NCBI GenBank assembly: GCA_040877625.1
Contig: JBBDNK010000044.1
Span: forward strand, 1-64,000
Source of the DNA: Methylonatrum sp040877625
GTDB taxonomy: Bacteria; Pseudomonadota; Gammaproteobacteria; Nitrococcales; Aquisalimonadaceae
Length of the DNA: 64,000 nucleotides
Direction: 5' to 3'
Shown: positions 52,273 to 61,337 of the stretch, one piece after another
How the letters are laid out: every line of letters starts with the position of its first letter
Position numbering within the stretch: position 1 is the stretch's first letter
Translations under genes and position numbers: made by a program
The notes under the pieces: model-generated
Database searches by the model: none
Told to the model about the DNA's origin: nothing
Seen by the model: only the letters and a program-made list of their open reading frames with translations

Positions 52273-53318
52273 GTGATGTCTCCCATAACCGCCATCTCTC
52301 CGGCGTCATAGGTCTGGTCTTCGTCAGGCTGCTGCAGCCCGTGTAGCGACTCGCCCGCGGCAACGTAGATCTCGCCGTTGAGCTGGCTGATATACAGGGT
52401 GCCGCCCGGTTCGGCGCGGCGGTCCAGGTGGTCGCGTACCGCGGCCTCGATGCGGCTGCGCACCTCCTCGGTATCCGGGTCGATACTGATGGTGAAATCC
52501 AGCGGAACCGCGACAGGCGCCGCCACACTGACGTCGGCGGTCACGGGCCGGCGCTCGGCGATGTACTCCTCCACCGTATCCAGCACCGCCTGAGTGGGGA
52601 TTGGGTCTTCCAGTCCGTCGCACACCAGGCGGACGGTGACGGTGCCCAACCCCAGCTCGTGTGGGAATACCCAGGCGCGGGTGACATCGGGATGGGCAGC
52701 CAGCGCCCAGGCCACATAGTCGTTCTTGGCACCGCCGTGGGGCGGGCGGCGGATGCGGTCGAGCAGACGCTCACGCAGGCGGCTGTCGCTTTCGCTGTCG
52801 GCACCGCCGGTGAGGCCGTTTGCCCCGACGGTTGCGGTGCTATCGATGCCGCTGACGGGGGACACCAGGCTAAGCTTCACATCGGCGTCCTGGTTGCCAT
52901 CCTCGCCTGCATCGACGGCGGTCACGGTGACCGTGGCTTCGCCGTCGACAATCTCGGCAGAATCATCGGTGGTGTATTCCGTGCCGTCGTCGGTCTGCAG
53001 GGTGGTGTTCTGGGGAAGGATCTCTCCGTCGGAGCCGGTGACAGTGATCTCGCCTGTAGCGTGCGCGCCACTCTCGCGGGACACGCCCCAGATATCTGCC
53101 CATCGCTCCAGGTGCGCAGCTTCGGCGGTGTCGGGCATGATCTGTTCGGCCAGCCAGCCCAGGTAGCCATATAGGCCGTGCACGCCACCGCTTTCGATGT
53201 CCGCCAGCACGCCCAGTAGCGAACGGCGCAGCTCCGGGCGGGCCTCGGGGAGGCGCGCGCGGATGTCGGCGCGGATGCGCTCGCGGAGTTCGGGCAGTGA
53301 GGGGCGTTCAAACGGCAT
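52263..53318 (-). CDS. Baseplate wedge protein, Mu gp47/gpJ-like
   Basis: 351 residues. LPELRERIRADIRARLPEARPELRRS and YGYLGWLAEQIMPDTAEAAHLERWADIWGV are standard for baseplate J family members. The middle has Ig-like charged repeats and the later part the GGADSESDSRLRERLLDRIRRPPHGGA motif. It forms the wedge around the hub. The stop overlaps the gp48 start. Confidence 0.9.
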   Translation of the reverse strand: MPFERPSLPELRERIRADIRARLPEARPELRRSLLGVLADIESGGVHGLYGYLGWLAEQIMPDTAEAAHLERWADIWGVSRESGAHATGEITVTGSDGEILPQNTTLQTDDGTEYTTDDSAEIVDGEATVTVTAVDAGEDGNQDADVKLSLVSPVSGIDSTATVGANGLTGGADSESDSRLRERLLDRIRRPPHGGAKNDYVAWALAAHPDVTRAWVFPHELGLGTVTVRLVCDGLEDPIPTQAVLDTVEEYIAERRPVTADVSVAAPVAVPLDFTISIDPDTEEVRSRIEAAVRDHLDRRAEPGGTLYISQLNGEIYVAAGESLHGLQQPDEDQTYDAGEMAVMGDITWS

Positions 53319-53768
53319 TTAAAGGGCCTCCCACAGCTCGTTGAAGCGGATGTCGACGCGCTCGCCGGTGGGCCGCTCGATAGTGATGGTTTGGCCCAGG
53401 CGTCGCCGACCCAGGGGCAATTCGGTCACGTCCACCCGGGCGGCTACGCCGTCCTCGATCATCCATTCCAGAGCCTCGCGGACGTAGGCGTCGGCACGCT
53501 GGCGGACTGCGGGCAGCTCTTTCTCGCGGTTGAGCAGCCAGAGGCGGCTGCCGATCTGGTCGCCGTCCTGGTCGGCGTAGGCGTCGGCCCACCAGCCGCG
53601 GCGGTACTTGCTGCCATCCGGGAGCACGTCGTCGGGCTCGGCGCGGCGGTCGGTGAGCAGCGAGAGGATGACCGCCGTGCGCAGGCCGGCGTCGGTGGCC
53701 AAGTCGCCGTCTGCCAGGGCGATATCCAGCGTGCCGTCGGCGGTAAGTTCCAAGGCGATATCCATCAC
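53319..53768 (-). CDS. Mu gp46-like baseplate protein (gpW/gp25 type)
   Basis: 149 residues. MMDIALELTADGTLDIALADGDLATDAGLRTAVILSLLTDRRA then WADAYADQDGDQIGSRLWLL is the gp46 signature. It belongs to the lysozyme-like gp25 wedge group. Adjacent to gp47 with no spacing and overlapping gp45 by 4 nt. Confidence 0.88.
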   Translation of the reverse strand: MMDIALELTADGTLDIALADGDLATDAGLRTAVILSLLTDRRAEPDDVLPDGSKYRRGWWADAYADQDGDQIGSRLWLLNREKELPAVRQRADAYVREALEWMIEDGVAARVDVTELPLGRRRLGQTITIERPTGERVDIRFNELWEAL

Positions 53769-54475
53769 AGCTGCTCGTTTGGTTCGTCGGTGGTGAAGGT
53801 CCCGCCCTCACCGTCGTCAAAGTCATGGGTGTGCGTGTTGTACGTGTTGCGGAGGGTTTGCACGTCCCCCGCGCTGTCGGACAGCGCTCCACCAGCTGCG
53901 ATGTCTCCCTGTGCACTAACCGCCGAGGCCGTTACCTGACCGATAATTGTCGCGTCGGCCGCAACCTCCAGCGCCTCGCCAACTGTGGCGCTGCCGCCCA
54001 CATGCAGATCGCCGGTGATTTCCGTTATCGGCGTCTCCAACGTGACCTTGCTTGATGCCGTAACTGTCACCGCCGGGGCACTTACCTGGACCGTGGCGCC
54101 GGCGGTGACGGCGATCACCCGGCCGCGCTTGAGCCGGATCTGGTCGCCCTCGTCGGTGTACAGGCACACCTCGCCGGGCGACAGATCCGTGGGCCGGTGG
54201 CGACGGTCGGGGGTGAGCAGCGCCACCAGGTGGGAGCGTGCCGCACCGATGGCGGCGGCGATTACCTCGGCGCCGGGGAGCGGCCGCGCGGTGACGCCGT
54301 AGGGCTCCATGTGCTCCATCTCGGCGGTCTCGCCGCGCAGCAGTGTGGCCTGGAGGCGGCGCATGCGCCGCCCCTCATCGGTGCGCCGCACCTCACCTCG
54401 GGAGATCAGCAGGCGGACGCGCCGCCAGATGGGCGCGAGCACGCGCTGTAGTTGCCGTCCGCTCAGTCCGCCCAT
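53765..54475 (-). CDS. Mu gp45-like baseplate spike protein
   Basis: 236 residues. The N-terminus (MGGLSGRQLQRVLAPIWRRV) and HMEPYGVTARPLPGAEVIAAAIG form the OB-fold region, and the C-terminal half is a repetitive beta-helix (VSAPAVTVTASSKVTLETPI, LHVGGSATVGEALEV) ending THTHDF, a metal-binding spike-tip-like motif. The ATG was chosen because GGAGGACTCAGG is just upstream; the frame is open further but overlaps gp44. It pierces the outer membrane during infection. Confidence 0.85.
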   Translation of the reverse strand: MGGLSGRQLQRVLAPIWRRVRLLISRGEVRRTDEGRRMRRLQATLLRGETAEMEHMEPYGVTARPLPGAEVIAAAIGAARSHLVALLTPDRRHRPTDLSPGEVCLYTDEGDQIRLKRGRVIAVTAGATVQVSAPAVTVTASSKVTLETPITEITGDLHVGGSATVGEALEVAADATIIGQVTASAVSAQGDIAAGGALSDSAGDVQTLRNTYNTHTHDFDDGEGGTFTTDEPNEQL

Positions 54476-55503
54476 CCTGAGTCCTCCGCTTCCGGCTCCG
54501 GCAGTTCGATGCGATCGTATGCCTCGGGTGGCACCACGCGGATTTCCGTGCGCTCGCCCTCTTGGTCCAACAGGTGCTGCACGCCGGCGATGAGCATCCA
54601 GTCGTCGAAGCCCATCCAGCGATCGCGCACGCGCACCTGGTGGCTGGGCGTCCAAAGCCCATCCCGGTGCCGCCAGCCGTGCACCGTGTAGGTGACGCCG
54701 CGGGAGCTGCCCCAGCGCTTGGCGCGCTCCCAGCGCGCGCGTTCTTCGCAGCCGGCGCTATCAGTGGCGGTGTCCGCGAGGATCACCGTGGGGCGGTAGC
54801 GGGTGATGCGCCCGTCCGTGGCCATGCCGGAGGGCTCGGCGGCGGCCCTGGCGAAGACGTTGTCATTGCTGTTCTGCTGCGCCAGCACCTGGTAGTCGCT
54901 GAAACGGTCACGGAGCGTGAACCGGCCGGATGCCTTCCGGATGTTTTCGCCTAGCACCAGCGCCGTCGGCGTACGCGCCTGGCCGGGCCGGGTGATCACC
55001 AGCCGACCCTGGGCGTCGGTGACCAGGTGCACGGCGCGGATGCGGGCAAGCTGCTCCAGGGCCTCGGCAAAGGGCTGGCCCTCTTCGATGCCCGCCGTGC
55101 GAAACGGGGCGCCGGTGTCGACGTCCGCGATCACCTCGATGCCGAACGGCTCCGCCAAGCGGCGGGCAATGGCGAGCAAGGTGCGGTCGGTCCAGGTGTC
55201 CGCGCCGGCCGAGCAGTCCACCAGGTCTGCCGTGCGCGAGCGGCCGGAGGCGACGATGGTGTGGCTCTTATCGTCATAGCTCGGCAGCACATCGTCCACG
55301 TAGCCGGTCAGCACCAACTCGCCATCAATCTCGACTCGGCAGGGCTCGCCGGCGCGGACCGGGCGCGGTTCGCTGGACTCATCCCAGCGCTCAGTGAGCG
55401 AGAGATCGAAGCTGTCGGCGATCTGGTCCAGCCCGCGGCGGATATCCACGGACAGCCAGCCGCGGTGCCGGGTGTTGCCGATGACCAGGGCGAGATCACT
55501 CAC
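54463..55503 (-). CDS. Baseplate hub protein, Mu gp44/gpP-like
   Basis: 346 residues. SDLALVIGNTRHRGWLSVDI and DSFDLSLTERWDESSEP open the hub domain I fold, and VRAGEPCRVEIDGELVLTGYVDDVLPSYD continues it. The GTG start has GGAGGTG upstream and overlaps the gp43 stop by 8 nt; the longer frame (to 55611) is antisense-like in composition. The hub sits between the tube and the gp45 spike. Confidence 0.87.
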   Translation of the reverse strand: MSDLALVIGNTRHRGWLSVDIRRGLDQIADSFDLSLTERWDESSEPRPVRAGEPCRVEIDGELVLTGYVDDVLPSYDDKSHTIVASGRSRTADLVDCSAGADTWTDRTLLAIARRLAEPFGIEVIADVDTGAPFRTAGIEEGQPFAEALEQLARIRAVHLVTDAQGRLVITRPGQARTPTALVLGENIRKASGRFTLRDRFSDYQVLAQQNSNDNVFARAAAEPSGMATDGRITRYRPTVILADTATDSAGCEERARWERAKRWGSSRGVTYTVHGWRHRDGLWTPSHQVRVRDRWMGFDDWMLIAGVQHLLDQEGERTEIRVVPPEAYDRIELPEPEAEDSGWAD

Positions 55504-56656
55504 TGAGCACCTCCAGCGCCTGGCCACCGGGCACGCGGCCCGGATGGGTGATGCGGTTGCGGGCGACGATCTCGGCCGCCCGGGTGGCGTCGCCGTAGAG
55601 ACGCTGGGCAATGACCAGGGCCGGCATCGGATCGCGCGTGGTGTAGGTGGTCAGGCGCGGCAGTGCCGCGCCGCGCTCGTCAAGGTCGGTGACCACGGCC
55701 GCGCGCAGGGCGGTGAGGGCGGTGTAGATCTGGTCGGCCGGAATGCTGTCGCGGGCGAGTTGGGCGTCGATGCCGGCGGTGATCGTCCGACGGGCGGCAA
55801 TGGCGTCATCCGCAGCCGCGAAGTCACGCGCGGCGGCATCGTCTGCGGCCTGGACCACGGCGCCGCGCCGCACCAGGTCATTGGTGGCGCGGATGGCGGC
55901 GGCCTGTTGCTGCAGCGCCTCCGGGGCGCTGGTGCTCACGTCCGTCGGGTCCTGGCCGGCGTTGAAAAGATCCTCGTAGATCTGCAGGGCACGCCCGGGC
56001 TCGCCCACGGTGTCGCGGACCTGGGCCATGCTGTCCAGCACCAGGGCGCCGAAGCTGGCCGGCGCGCGGATGAGATCGGCCAGCGGGCCGGTGACATCGC
56101 CGATCGCGGCGTCCAGGTCCGCCAGGGTGTCATCCACGGCGCGCAGTACCTCGGCCACGCGGTCGGCGGCCAGGTCGATCGTATTGAACCGCTCCATGAA
56201 GTCGGCCAGCACGCTCTCACGGGCGGCCTCGGCGGCGTCCTGGACCACCGTGGCGGTGTCGATGCTGGCGCGGGGGAGACGCGCGGTGTCGTCGCCTTCG
56301 ACCACGGTGAGCGAGATCCGGGCCATGCCGCCGTCGCGGGTGCTCTCCCGCACCCGGCAGCCGGTGACCACCACGCGCCGCCGCCCATAATAAGGGTGCA
56401 CCAGCTCGCCGGCGCCGGGCCTCTCGATGGCTACCAGCAACTGGTCGCGCTGCAGATCGTAGTCGTCGCCGATCAGGTAGCACTCGAGCGTCCACTCGCG
56501 CTTCTTGCGGCCGAGATCCTCGGCATAGGGGCGATCGCGCAGGGGATACTCGTGCACCTGGACGCGCCGGCCCTGGTCGGCCGAGGCGCGCTCGACGTGG
56601 AATTCCACCCCCCGGAAACTGCCCACGGCATTGTCGAGTCGATCACGCCACGTCAT
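55496..56656 (-). CDS. DNA circularisation protein, Mu gp43/gpN-like
   Basis: 386 residues. MTWRDRLDNAVGSFRGVEFHVERAS and VQVHEYPLRDRPYAEDLGRKKREWTLECYLIGDDYDLQRDQL are the family hallmark. In Mu, N functions in tail assembly and early infection. It is separated from the tape-measure gene only by the plus-strand inserted gene. Confidence 0.88.
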   Translation of the reverse strand: MTWRDRLDNAVGSFRGVEFHVERASADQGRRVQVHEYPLRDRPYAEDLGRKKREWTLECYLIGDDYDLQRDQLLVAIERPGAGELVHPYYGRRRVVVTGCRVRESTRDGGMARISLTVVEGDDTARLPRASIDTATVVQDAAEAARESVLADFMERFNTIDLAADRVAEVLRAVDDTLADLDAAIGDVTGPLADLIRAPASFGALVLDSMAQVRDTVGEPGRALQIYEDLFNAGQDPTDVSTSAPEALQQQAAAIRATNDLVRRGAVVQAADDAAARDFAAADDAIAARRTITAGIDAQLARDSIPADQIYTALTALRAAVVTDLDERGAALPRLTTYTTRDPMPALVIAQRLYGDATRAAEIVARNRITHPGRVPGGQALEVLSE

Positions 56657-56693
56657 GGTGATAGGCTCCGTTTAAAAACCCAGGAGTCATCCG

Positions 56694-57152
56694 ATGATCC
56701 GGTCCATATTTGCGGTAGTTTTCCTTGCCACCATCGGCACCATCGCCTGGAACTGGCTCAGTCCGCCCGATGAACTGACCATCGACGTCCCTGAGGGCCT
56801 GACTGCGGAAGAGCGGGAGATCGTTACCAACGCGCTCAGCAAATTCAGCGATACCTGCGTGGCGCTGTTCGGCGCAAATCGGCATACGATTGAGAGCTTT
56901 CGAGCCGACTTCCGAGACGCAATGCCCTACCGCGCCGAGCGCTACGGCTGGGACCGGGAGTTGGCCCTTGACGTGCGTGTCGCTGAGGATGCGCGGATCG
57001 CCGGTGGCCACCGCATCATCTACTATCTGGGCGACGGTCACTCCCCAGGCTGGGTGACCCAAAAGAAGGAAGGCGCGCAGCTCTGCGGTCGCACCGGCAA
57101 CAGCGGCCAGGACACGTTCGTGGAAACGAGTGGTTTGCAAGTGCGCCAGTAG
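56694..57152 (+). CDS. Inserted opposite-strand prophage gene (exported protein, moron candidate)
   Basis: 152 residues. An N-terminal hydrophobic segment (MIRSIFAVVFLATIGTIAWNWL) acts as a signal anchor, followed by a soluble domain of unknown type with two Cys. AGGAGTCATCC precedes the ATG. It lies between the gp43 and tape-measure genes on the opposite strand, ending 5 nt before the tape-measure stop, so it is an extra gene loaded into the late operon. Such morons are often expressed in the lysogen to alter the host. No function can be assigned and no promoter was clear. Confidence 0.65.
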   Translation: MIRSIFAVVFLATIGTIAWNWLSPPDELTIDVPEGLTAEEREIVTNALSKFSDTCVALFGANRHTIESFRADFRDAMPYRAERYGWDRELALDVRVAEDARIAGGHRIIYYLGDGHSPGWVTQKKEGAQLCGRTGNSGQDTFVETSGLQVRQ

Positions 57153-57157
57153 CACCA

Positions 57158-58978
57158 TCAGAACATTACCTCCGGCATGCCCACATCGACGTCCAGATCT
57201 GGGCCGTCCCGGCCCCGTTCCGGAGTGACGGAACGAACCCGGCCATCTTGGTCCACCCGGATGTTGAGCGTGCCCATCTCCTCCGCCTGACGCTCTGCGC
57301 GGATCGCGTCGCGGGATGCCTCGTGACCGAAGGCAGCCAGCACGCCCGCTATGCCCCGACCGATGCTGTGGCCAATACGCTGGCCCGTTTCGGTGCCTTC
57401 GATGAGCGTGCTGTTGAGCAGCGTTCCAGCCCCATATCCCGCAGCGCCCGCAGCACCCACGCCCAGCCCAGCGGTACCAACGGCACCCGCCCCCATCGCC
57501 CCGATGGTTCGCAGGTTCGGAGCGGCCCTTAGCGTGCGCCACGTACCAGGCCTGCGGACGTTACCGGTGCGCCCACCAGGTGCACGGCCACGGCCACCCG
57601 CGCCGCCACCCATTCCGCCGCCCCAGTTGACGACGAAGACCGGAATCGGCCGCATGGCGCTCGCGGCACCGGCCACGCCACCGAGTGCCCCGCGACCCGC
57701 TGCCCGGCGCCCCATCGAAGACAGATCGCCGACGAGCCGACCCACAGATCGCGCGGCATAGGCTGCGCCGAGACCGCCAGCGAGAATGCCGCCGATCTTC
57801 AACCATCTGTCTACGGTCTCCGGATCGAGGCTATTGAGCGCGTCGGCTGCAGACTGGATGTGGTTGGTCAGGTTTGCGTCGGCGAACTGCTGCCACGCCG
57901 TGCTCAGGTTCTGCATCGCCTGGGCGGCGGTATCAGCAGCCCGCGCGGAATCGCGGGTGGTGGCGGCGCCGTCGCCTTGGACATCCAGGAACCGCTGCAG
58001 GCTCTCCACGCCACCGGTGCGGTTGTACTCACCCAGGGCGGCGTTGAATGCGCGTAGCGCCTCGGCATCGAACACCTGGCTCAGCACCGTGGCGCGGCCG
58101 TCGGCGGCCTGGATGATGTCCACCATGATTTCATTGATCGGGCGCAGTACCTGGCGGCCGCGCTCCAGCTCGTCGGGGTCGAAGATGGTGATGCCGCCAC
58201 GTTCCAGCACCTTGACCTTGTCCGCCTGCTGCAACGTGCGCAGCAGCGCCTCGAACGCCGTGGCGGCCTGTTCGCTGGTGCCGGTGCCCTGGCGGATAAC
58301 CTGGAGGGCGGCGCCCATCTCGCGGATGGCTTGCGGGCCTTCGCGCCCCAGCGCCGTGTATGCGGTGACCACTCGGGGGCCGAGGGCAGCCAAATTCTGC
58401 AGCGTAAATGCGCCGGCCTTGCCCTGCTCGTTGAGCGTGTCCAGGGAGCGGAGAACCTCCTCCGGTACTCGGATATCCATCTTCTGGAACTCGGCCAGAA
58501 TATCGCCGATGTTCGCACCGGCGGCGCCGGTGGCGGAGATGGCCAGTCCGATGTTGCGCAGGTTCTCCTGGGCGAACTCCAGATCGCCGGTCTTCTCGAC
58601 GATGGCCTCGACGGCCGAGGTGATCTCACCGGGGTCGACGCGGATCTCGGCGGCGCGGGCGGTTTCGAAGATCTGCCGGCGCAACGCGTCCATCTCTTCA
58701 TCGGTGCGGTTCGCCTGAATGCCGAGGCGCGTGAAGCGGGTTTCCAGCTGGGTCAGCGCCCGCAGCTGCGCGACGCCGGCGGCGCCGGTGATCAATGCGG
58801 TGTACCTGTTGCCGAGACGGTCCAGGCCGCGTCCTAGCATCTGCGTGGAGCGGCCGAGCACGCCCAGATGCCGCCGCCCCATGCGGCTCATGGTTCCCAG
58901 CGCCTGACCATAGCGCCGCGCCCGGCGTTCCACGTTGCCGGTGAGGTTCATGACGATGGAGGCGCGCATTTCGGCCAT
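57158..58978 (-). CDS. Tail tape-measure protein (Mu gp42-like)
   Basis: 606 residues. Helical N-terminus (MRASIVMNLTGNVERRARRYGQAL) and GGVAGAASAMRPIPVFVVNWGGGMGGG are seen in Mu-like tape measures; EITSAVEAIVEKTGDLEFAQENLRNIGLAISATGAAG is the TP901-type tape-measure core. A Gly/Ala-rich hydrophobic stretch occupies about 440-540. It sets tail length and is ejected during infection. The ATG lies 3 nt after the end of the predicted gp41 frameshift extension. Confidence 0.85.
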   Translation of the reverse strand: MAEMRASIVMNLTGNVERRARRYGQALGTMSRMGRRHLGVLGRSTQMLGRGLDRLGNRYTALITGAAGVAQLRALTQLETRFTRLGIQANRTDEEMDALRRQIFETARAAEIRVDPGEITSAVEAIVEKTGDLEFAQENLRNIGLAISATGAAGANIGDILAEFQKMDIRVPEEVLRSLDTLNEQGKAGAFTLQNLAALGPRVVTAYTALGREGPQAIREMGAALQVIRQGTGTSEQAATAFEALLRTLQQADKVKVLERGGITIFDPDELERGRQVLRPINEIMVDIIQAADGRATVLSQVFDAEALRAFNAALGEYNRTGGVESLQRFLDVQGDGAATTRDSARAADTAAQAMQNLSTAWQQFADANLTNHIQSAADALNSLDPETVDRWLKIGGILAGGLGAAYAARSVGRLVGDLSSMGRRAAGRGALGGVAGAASAMRPIPVFVVNWGGGMGGGAGGRGRAPGGRTGNVRRPGTWRTLRAAPNLRTIGAMGAGAVGTAGLGVGAAGAAGYGAGTLLNSTLIEGTETGQRIGHSIGRGIAGVLAAFGHEASRDAIRAERQAEEMGTLNIRVDQDGRVRSVTPERGRDGPDLDVDVGMPEVMF

Positions 58979-58981
58979 AGA

Positions 58982-59468
58982 TCAGCGGCTCAGATCTTTC
59001 AGTGTGCGTGTCAGACGGCGGACGGAGAACGCAGCCAGCGCCCGTTCAGCCCACCCCGTCCTCGTTGCTATCAGCACCACGGCCCGTTCGATTCCCGCCC
59101 GATGCCGACTCAGCTCGCCCCCGCTGCGCCACCTCGCGGGGCGCCAGATCGGCCGCCGCGGCTCCCTCCAGGCGGTCCGCTTCCTGCTGAACCTTGTGGA
59201 GATCGTCCGGGTGCAGGTTCCGCAACTCCTTCAGGCTGAGTGGACCCTCGATATCGCCGATGCGGACGATCTGCCGGCGCAGGGTGTTGAGGCCGACGAA
59301 CGTGGGGCTGATCACCAGGGCCGGGCCTTCCGGGGTGGGCACCACGCGCTCGGACTCCGCCTGGCCGTCGATGATGTCGCCCACCGTCACCTCGCGGAGT
59401 TCCAGCGCGTGGTGCTTGGGGTTGTCCCGCGGATAGCCGTGGTCCAGTGTCACAGTCACAGTCGCCAT
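58982..59468 (-). CDS. Predicted -2 frameshift product of the gp41-like gene
   Basis: At 59118-59122 the coding strand reads CGG GGG CGA. A ribosome on GGG could re-pair on GGG two bases back; from there the frame stays open for 45 codons past the slip, through ELSRHRAGIERAVVLIATR and TGWAERALAAFSVRRLTRTL, to a TGA at 58984-58982. That stop is 3 nt before the tape-measure ATG. A second frame fused to the first just before the tape measure is the hallmark of tail-assembly chaperones (lambda G/GT). A -2 shift is known for Mu itself. The extension has the Trp-containing helical look of such T-domains. Confidence 0.65.
59046..59468 (-). CDS. Tail assembly protein, Mu gp41-like
   Basis: 140 residues. 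The segment LDHGYPRDNPKHHALELREVTVGDIIDGQAESERVV and FVGLNTLRRQIVRIGDIEGPLSLKELRNLHPDDLHKVQQEADRLEG are typical of Mu-like gp41 tail-assembly chaperones. The ATG overlaps the tail-tube stop (GATGGCG). A GGGGG run near the 3' end marks a possible -2 frameshift (see next entry). Confidence 0.87.
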   Translation of the reverse strand: MATVTVTLDHGYPRDNPKHHALELREVTVGDIIDGQAESERVVPTPEGPALVISPTFVGLNTLRRQIVRIGDIEGPLSLKELRNLHPDDLHKVQQEADRLEGAAAADLAPREVAQRGRAESASGGNRTGRGADSNEDGVG

Positions 59469-59821
59469 CAGAGCCGCTCCAGCACACCGGACATGTTCAG
59501 CGTGAACGTGCCATCGGCGGTATTAAGGGCCGGCGGCTCGGTGGTGAACGCACGTCGCAGCATGTACGTCTGACCGGTGTCGGTAGCGAACAGTACGGTG
59601 GCATCGGTGATGGCGCCCAAGGCCACCAGATCCGTGTCCGCATCATGCTGGCAGGGGATCTCCACCGTGGGTGCGACCGGTGATTCCCGGTAGCCGTTGA
59701 CGCCGCGCGGGCCCATCTGCGCCTCACGTTCCTTGCCGCCGACGTTGAGGGTGCCGCCGATGTCCTTCAGGATTTCCTGCCCGTCGACGCGGACGGTGCA
59801 GCTACCGGTGATTTTCGACAT
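59468..59821 (-). CDS. Tail tube protein, Mu gpM-like
   Basis: 117 residues. MSKITGSCTVRVDGQEILKDIGGTLNVGGKEREAQMGPRGVNGYRES is the typical start of the gpM tube subunit, and VEIPCQHDADTDLVALGAI follows. It polymerises inside the sheath. It follows the sheath gene with 28 nt spacing. Confidence 0.88.
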   Translation of the reverse strand: MSKITGSCTVRVDGQEILKDIGGTLNVGGKEREAQMGPRGVNGYRESPVAPTVEIPCQHDADTDLVALGAITDATVLFATDTGQTYMLRRAFTTEPPALNTADGTFTLNMSGVLERL

Positions 59822-59849
59822 GGTTTAAAGCCTCCTTAACCGGCGGTTA

Positions 59850-61334
59850 TCAGCGCCGGAACTGCACTTGCTGTGCGTGGATGCGGTACTGGCCGACGAG
59901 TTTCGGCGAGTCGATGATGTTGAGCCGGCTCGGATCCTCCGGATCGATTGAGGCCTGGAAGCTCTCCGTGTAGCCGGCGTAGTCCTGTACCCAGCCGCGC
60001 TCCATGAAATCCCGATACAGGCTGAGCAGCTCACCTTTGATCACGTTCGGCGTGGCGATCGGCTGCCCGGCGCCGTAGTTCTCGGCGTCGGCGTCGCTTG
60101 CCAGCTTGTGGCGCGGATACCGCTGCAGGATCCGGGCGCGCTGGTCGTAGCGGATCCGCTCCAGCGTCTCCGGCGTGTTGATGTCCAGGTACGCGTCCGA
60201 GGTAACGCCGCTGTCCGTCTCCTGATAGGTGGTGACCTGGCGTTCGATCAGCACGGTGCCGTCGGTGGCCACGCGGTAGGTGGCGATGCCATCGAACAGC
60301 AGCAGGTTACGCTCGGCATCGGTGAACCGCTGACTCTGCTTCGGCCCCATCAGCCCGGGCAGTTCGAGCGTCTGCAGCGGCCGGGCGGGATCGTTGGCCA
60401 GGGCCTGGCCGGCGGTGGCGGCGTTGGTCGCGGCCCACAGCCAGGTGGGGGACGGCGCGGTTCCGGTGCCCATGACCGTGAGGTGCGGGCTGTTGAGCGC
60501 GCTGCCGAACGTGCCGGTCTCCGAGTGCGTACCTCGGTAGGCGGCGAAGGCCCGGCCGCCGATCTGGCGCATCGGCCCCCAGCGTTCATCGAGCTCCGCG
60601 GTGAGGGCATCGAGGCTGGCAGTGTCGGTGTACGGGCAGGCGATCCAGTTCCACTGCTCGCTGCCCAGGGCGGCGATGGCATCGGCCAGATCCGGATTGC
60701 CGGAGCCGCCGGACAGCGCGGTGATCTCCACCGACACGCCCTGCACGGTGTCCTCGCCGCGCGCAGAGAGGCGCACGTCGATATCGTTGCCGGTTTCACC
60801 GGCCCAGCGAGCGGTTAGGTTGACCTGCTTGGCCTCCGTGCCGTCCACCTCGGCGGTAACCGGCAGGCGGGTATCCTCACCGATGGCATCGACAATGGCC
60901 TGGGCGACGTCCTCGTCGGAGTCGCCGCTGGCCACGCCCACCCGCACCCGGTACCCGGCGATGTAGAGAGACATGGTGCCGGCTCGGGTCGCCGGGCCGG
61001 TGACGGTGAGACTGCCGTCGGCGGCAACGCCGGCGACGTCGTCGTCCAGTGCGATGGCCCAGGTCTCCAGGTACGGCTCGGCGGACAGGGAGGCGCGGAG
61101 CATCTCGGCCAGCATGCTGCCCCTGCCGTAGTAGCGCTCGGCCGATTCTGCGGAGGTGACGCGGTCGAGATCCAGTGCGTCGCGCTCGCCGGTGTCCAGG
61201 CGCTGACCGATCAGCAGGAGCTTGCCCTGGAAGGCGGAGCTGCCCGCGAGGCGCGAGTCGAACTCGATGTAAACGCCCGGCAGGCGCAGCTGCGCCGGGA
61301 TGTCATTGAACACGCCGCTGGTGATCTCAGGCAT
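59850..61334 (-). CDS. Tail sheath protein, Mu gpL-like
   Basis: 494 residues. The N-terminal part with LRLPGVYIEFDSRLAGSSAFQGKLLLIGQRLDTG and the conserved ALALDDD/AGVAADGSLTVTGPAT region fit contractile sheath proteins; the C-terminal RYDQRARILQRYPRHKLASDADA and GWVQDYAGYTESFQASIDPEDPSRLN match gpL. This makes the phage a contractile-tailed (myovirus) type. Confidence 0.9.
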   Translation of the reverse strand: MPEITSGVFNDIPAQLRLPGVYIEFDSRLAGSSAFQGKLLLIGQRLDTGERDALDLDRVTSAESAERYYGRGSMLAEMLRASLSAEPYLETWAIALDDDVAGVAADGSLTVTGPATRAGTMSLYIAGYRVRVGVASGDSDEDVAQAIVDAIGEDTRLPVTAEVDGTEAKQVNLTARWAGETGNDIDVRLSARGEDTVQGVSVEITALSGGSGNPDLADAIAALGSEQWNWIACPYTDTASLDALTAELDERWGPMRQIGGRAFAAYRGTHSETGTFGSALNSPHLTVMGTGTAPSPTWLWAATNAATAGQALANDPARPLQTLELPGLMGPKQSQRFTDAERNLLLFDGIATYRVATDGTVLIERQVTTYQETDSGVTSDAYLDINTPETLERIRYDQRARILQRYPRHKLASDADAENYGAGQPIATPNVIKGELLSLYRDFMERGWVQDYAGYTESFQASIDPEDPSRLNIIDSPKLVGQYRIHAQQVQFRR

Positions 61335-61337
61335 GGG

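Noticed and set aside
55394..56773. 459-codon plus-strand open frame
   Set aside because: Antisense of the gp43 and gp44 phage genes, with Gly/Ala/His-rich composition and no ribosome site; the minus-strand genes are well supported by order and motifs.
59110..59487. 125-codon minus-strand frame overlapping the gp41-like gene
   Set aside because: Pro/Gly/Arg-rich shadow frame; it is not the -2 frame used by the predicted extension.
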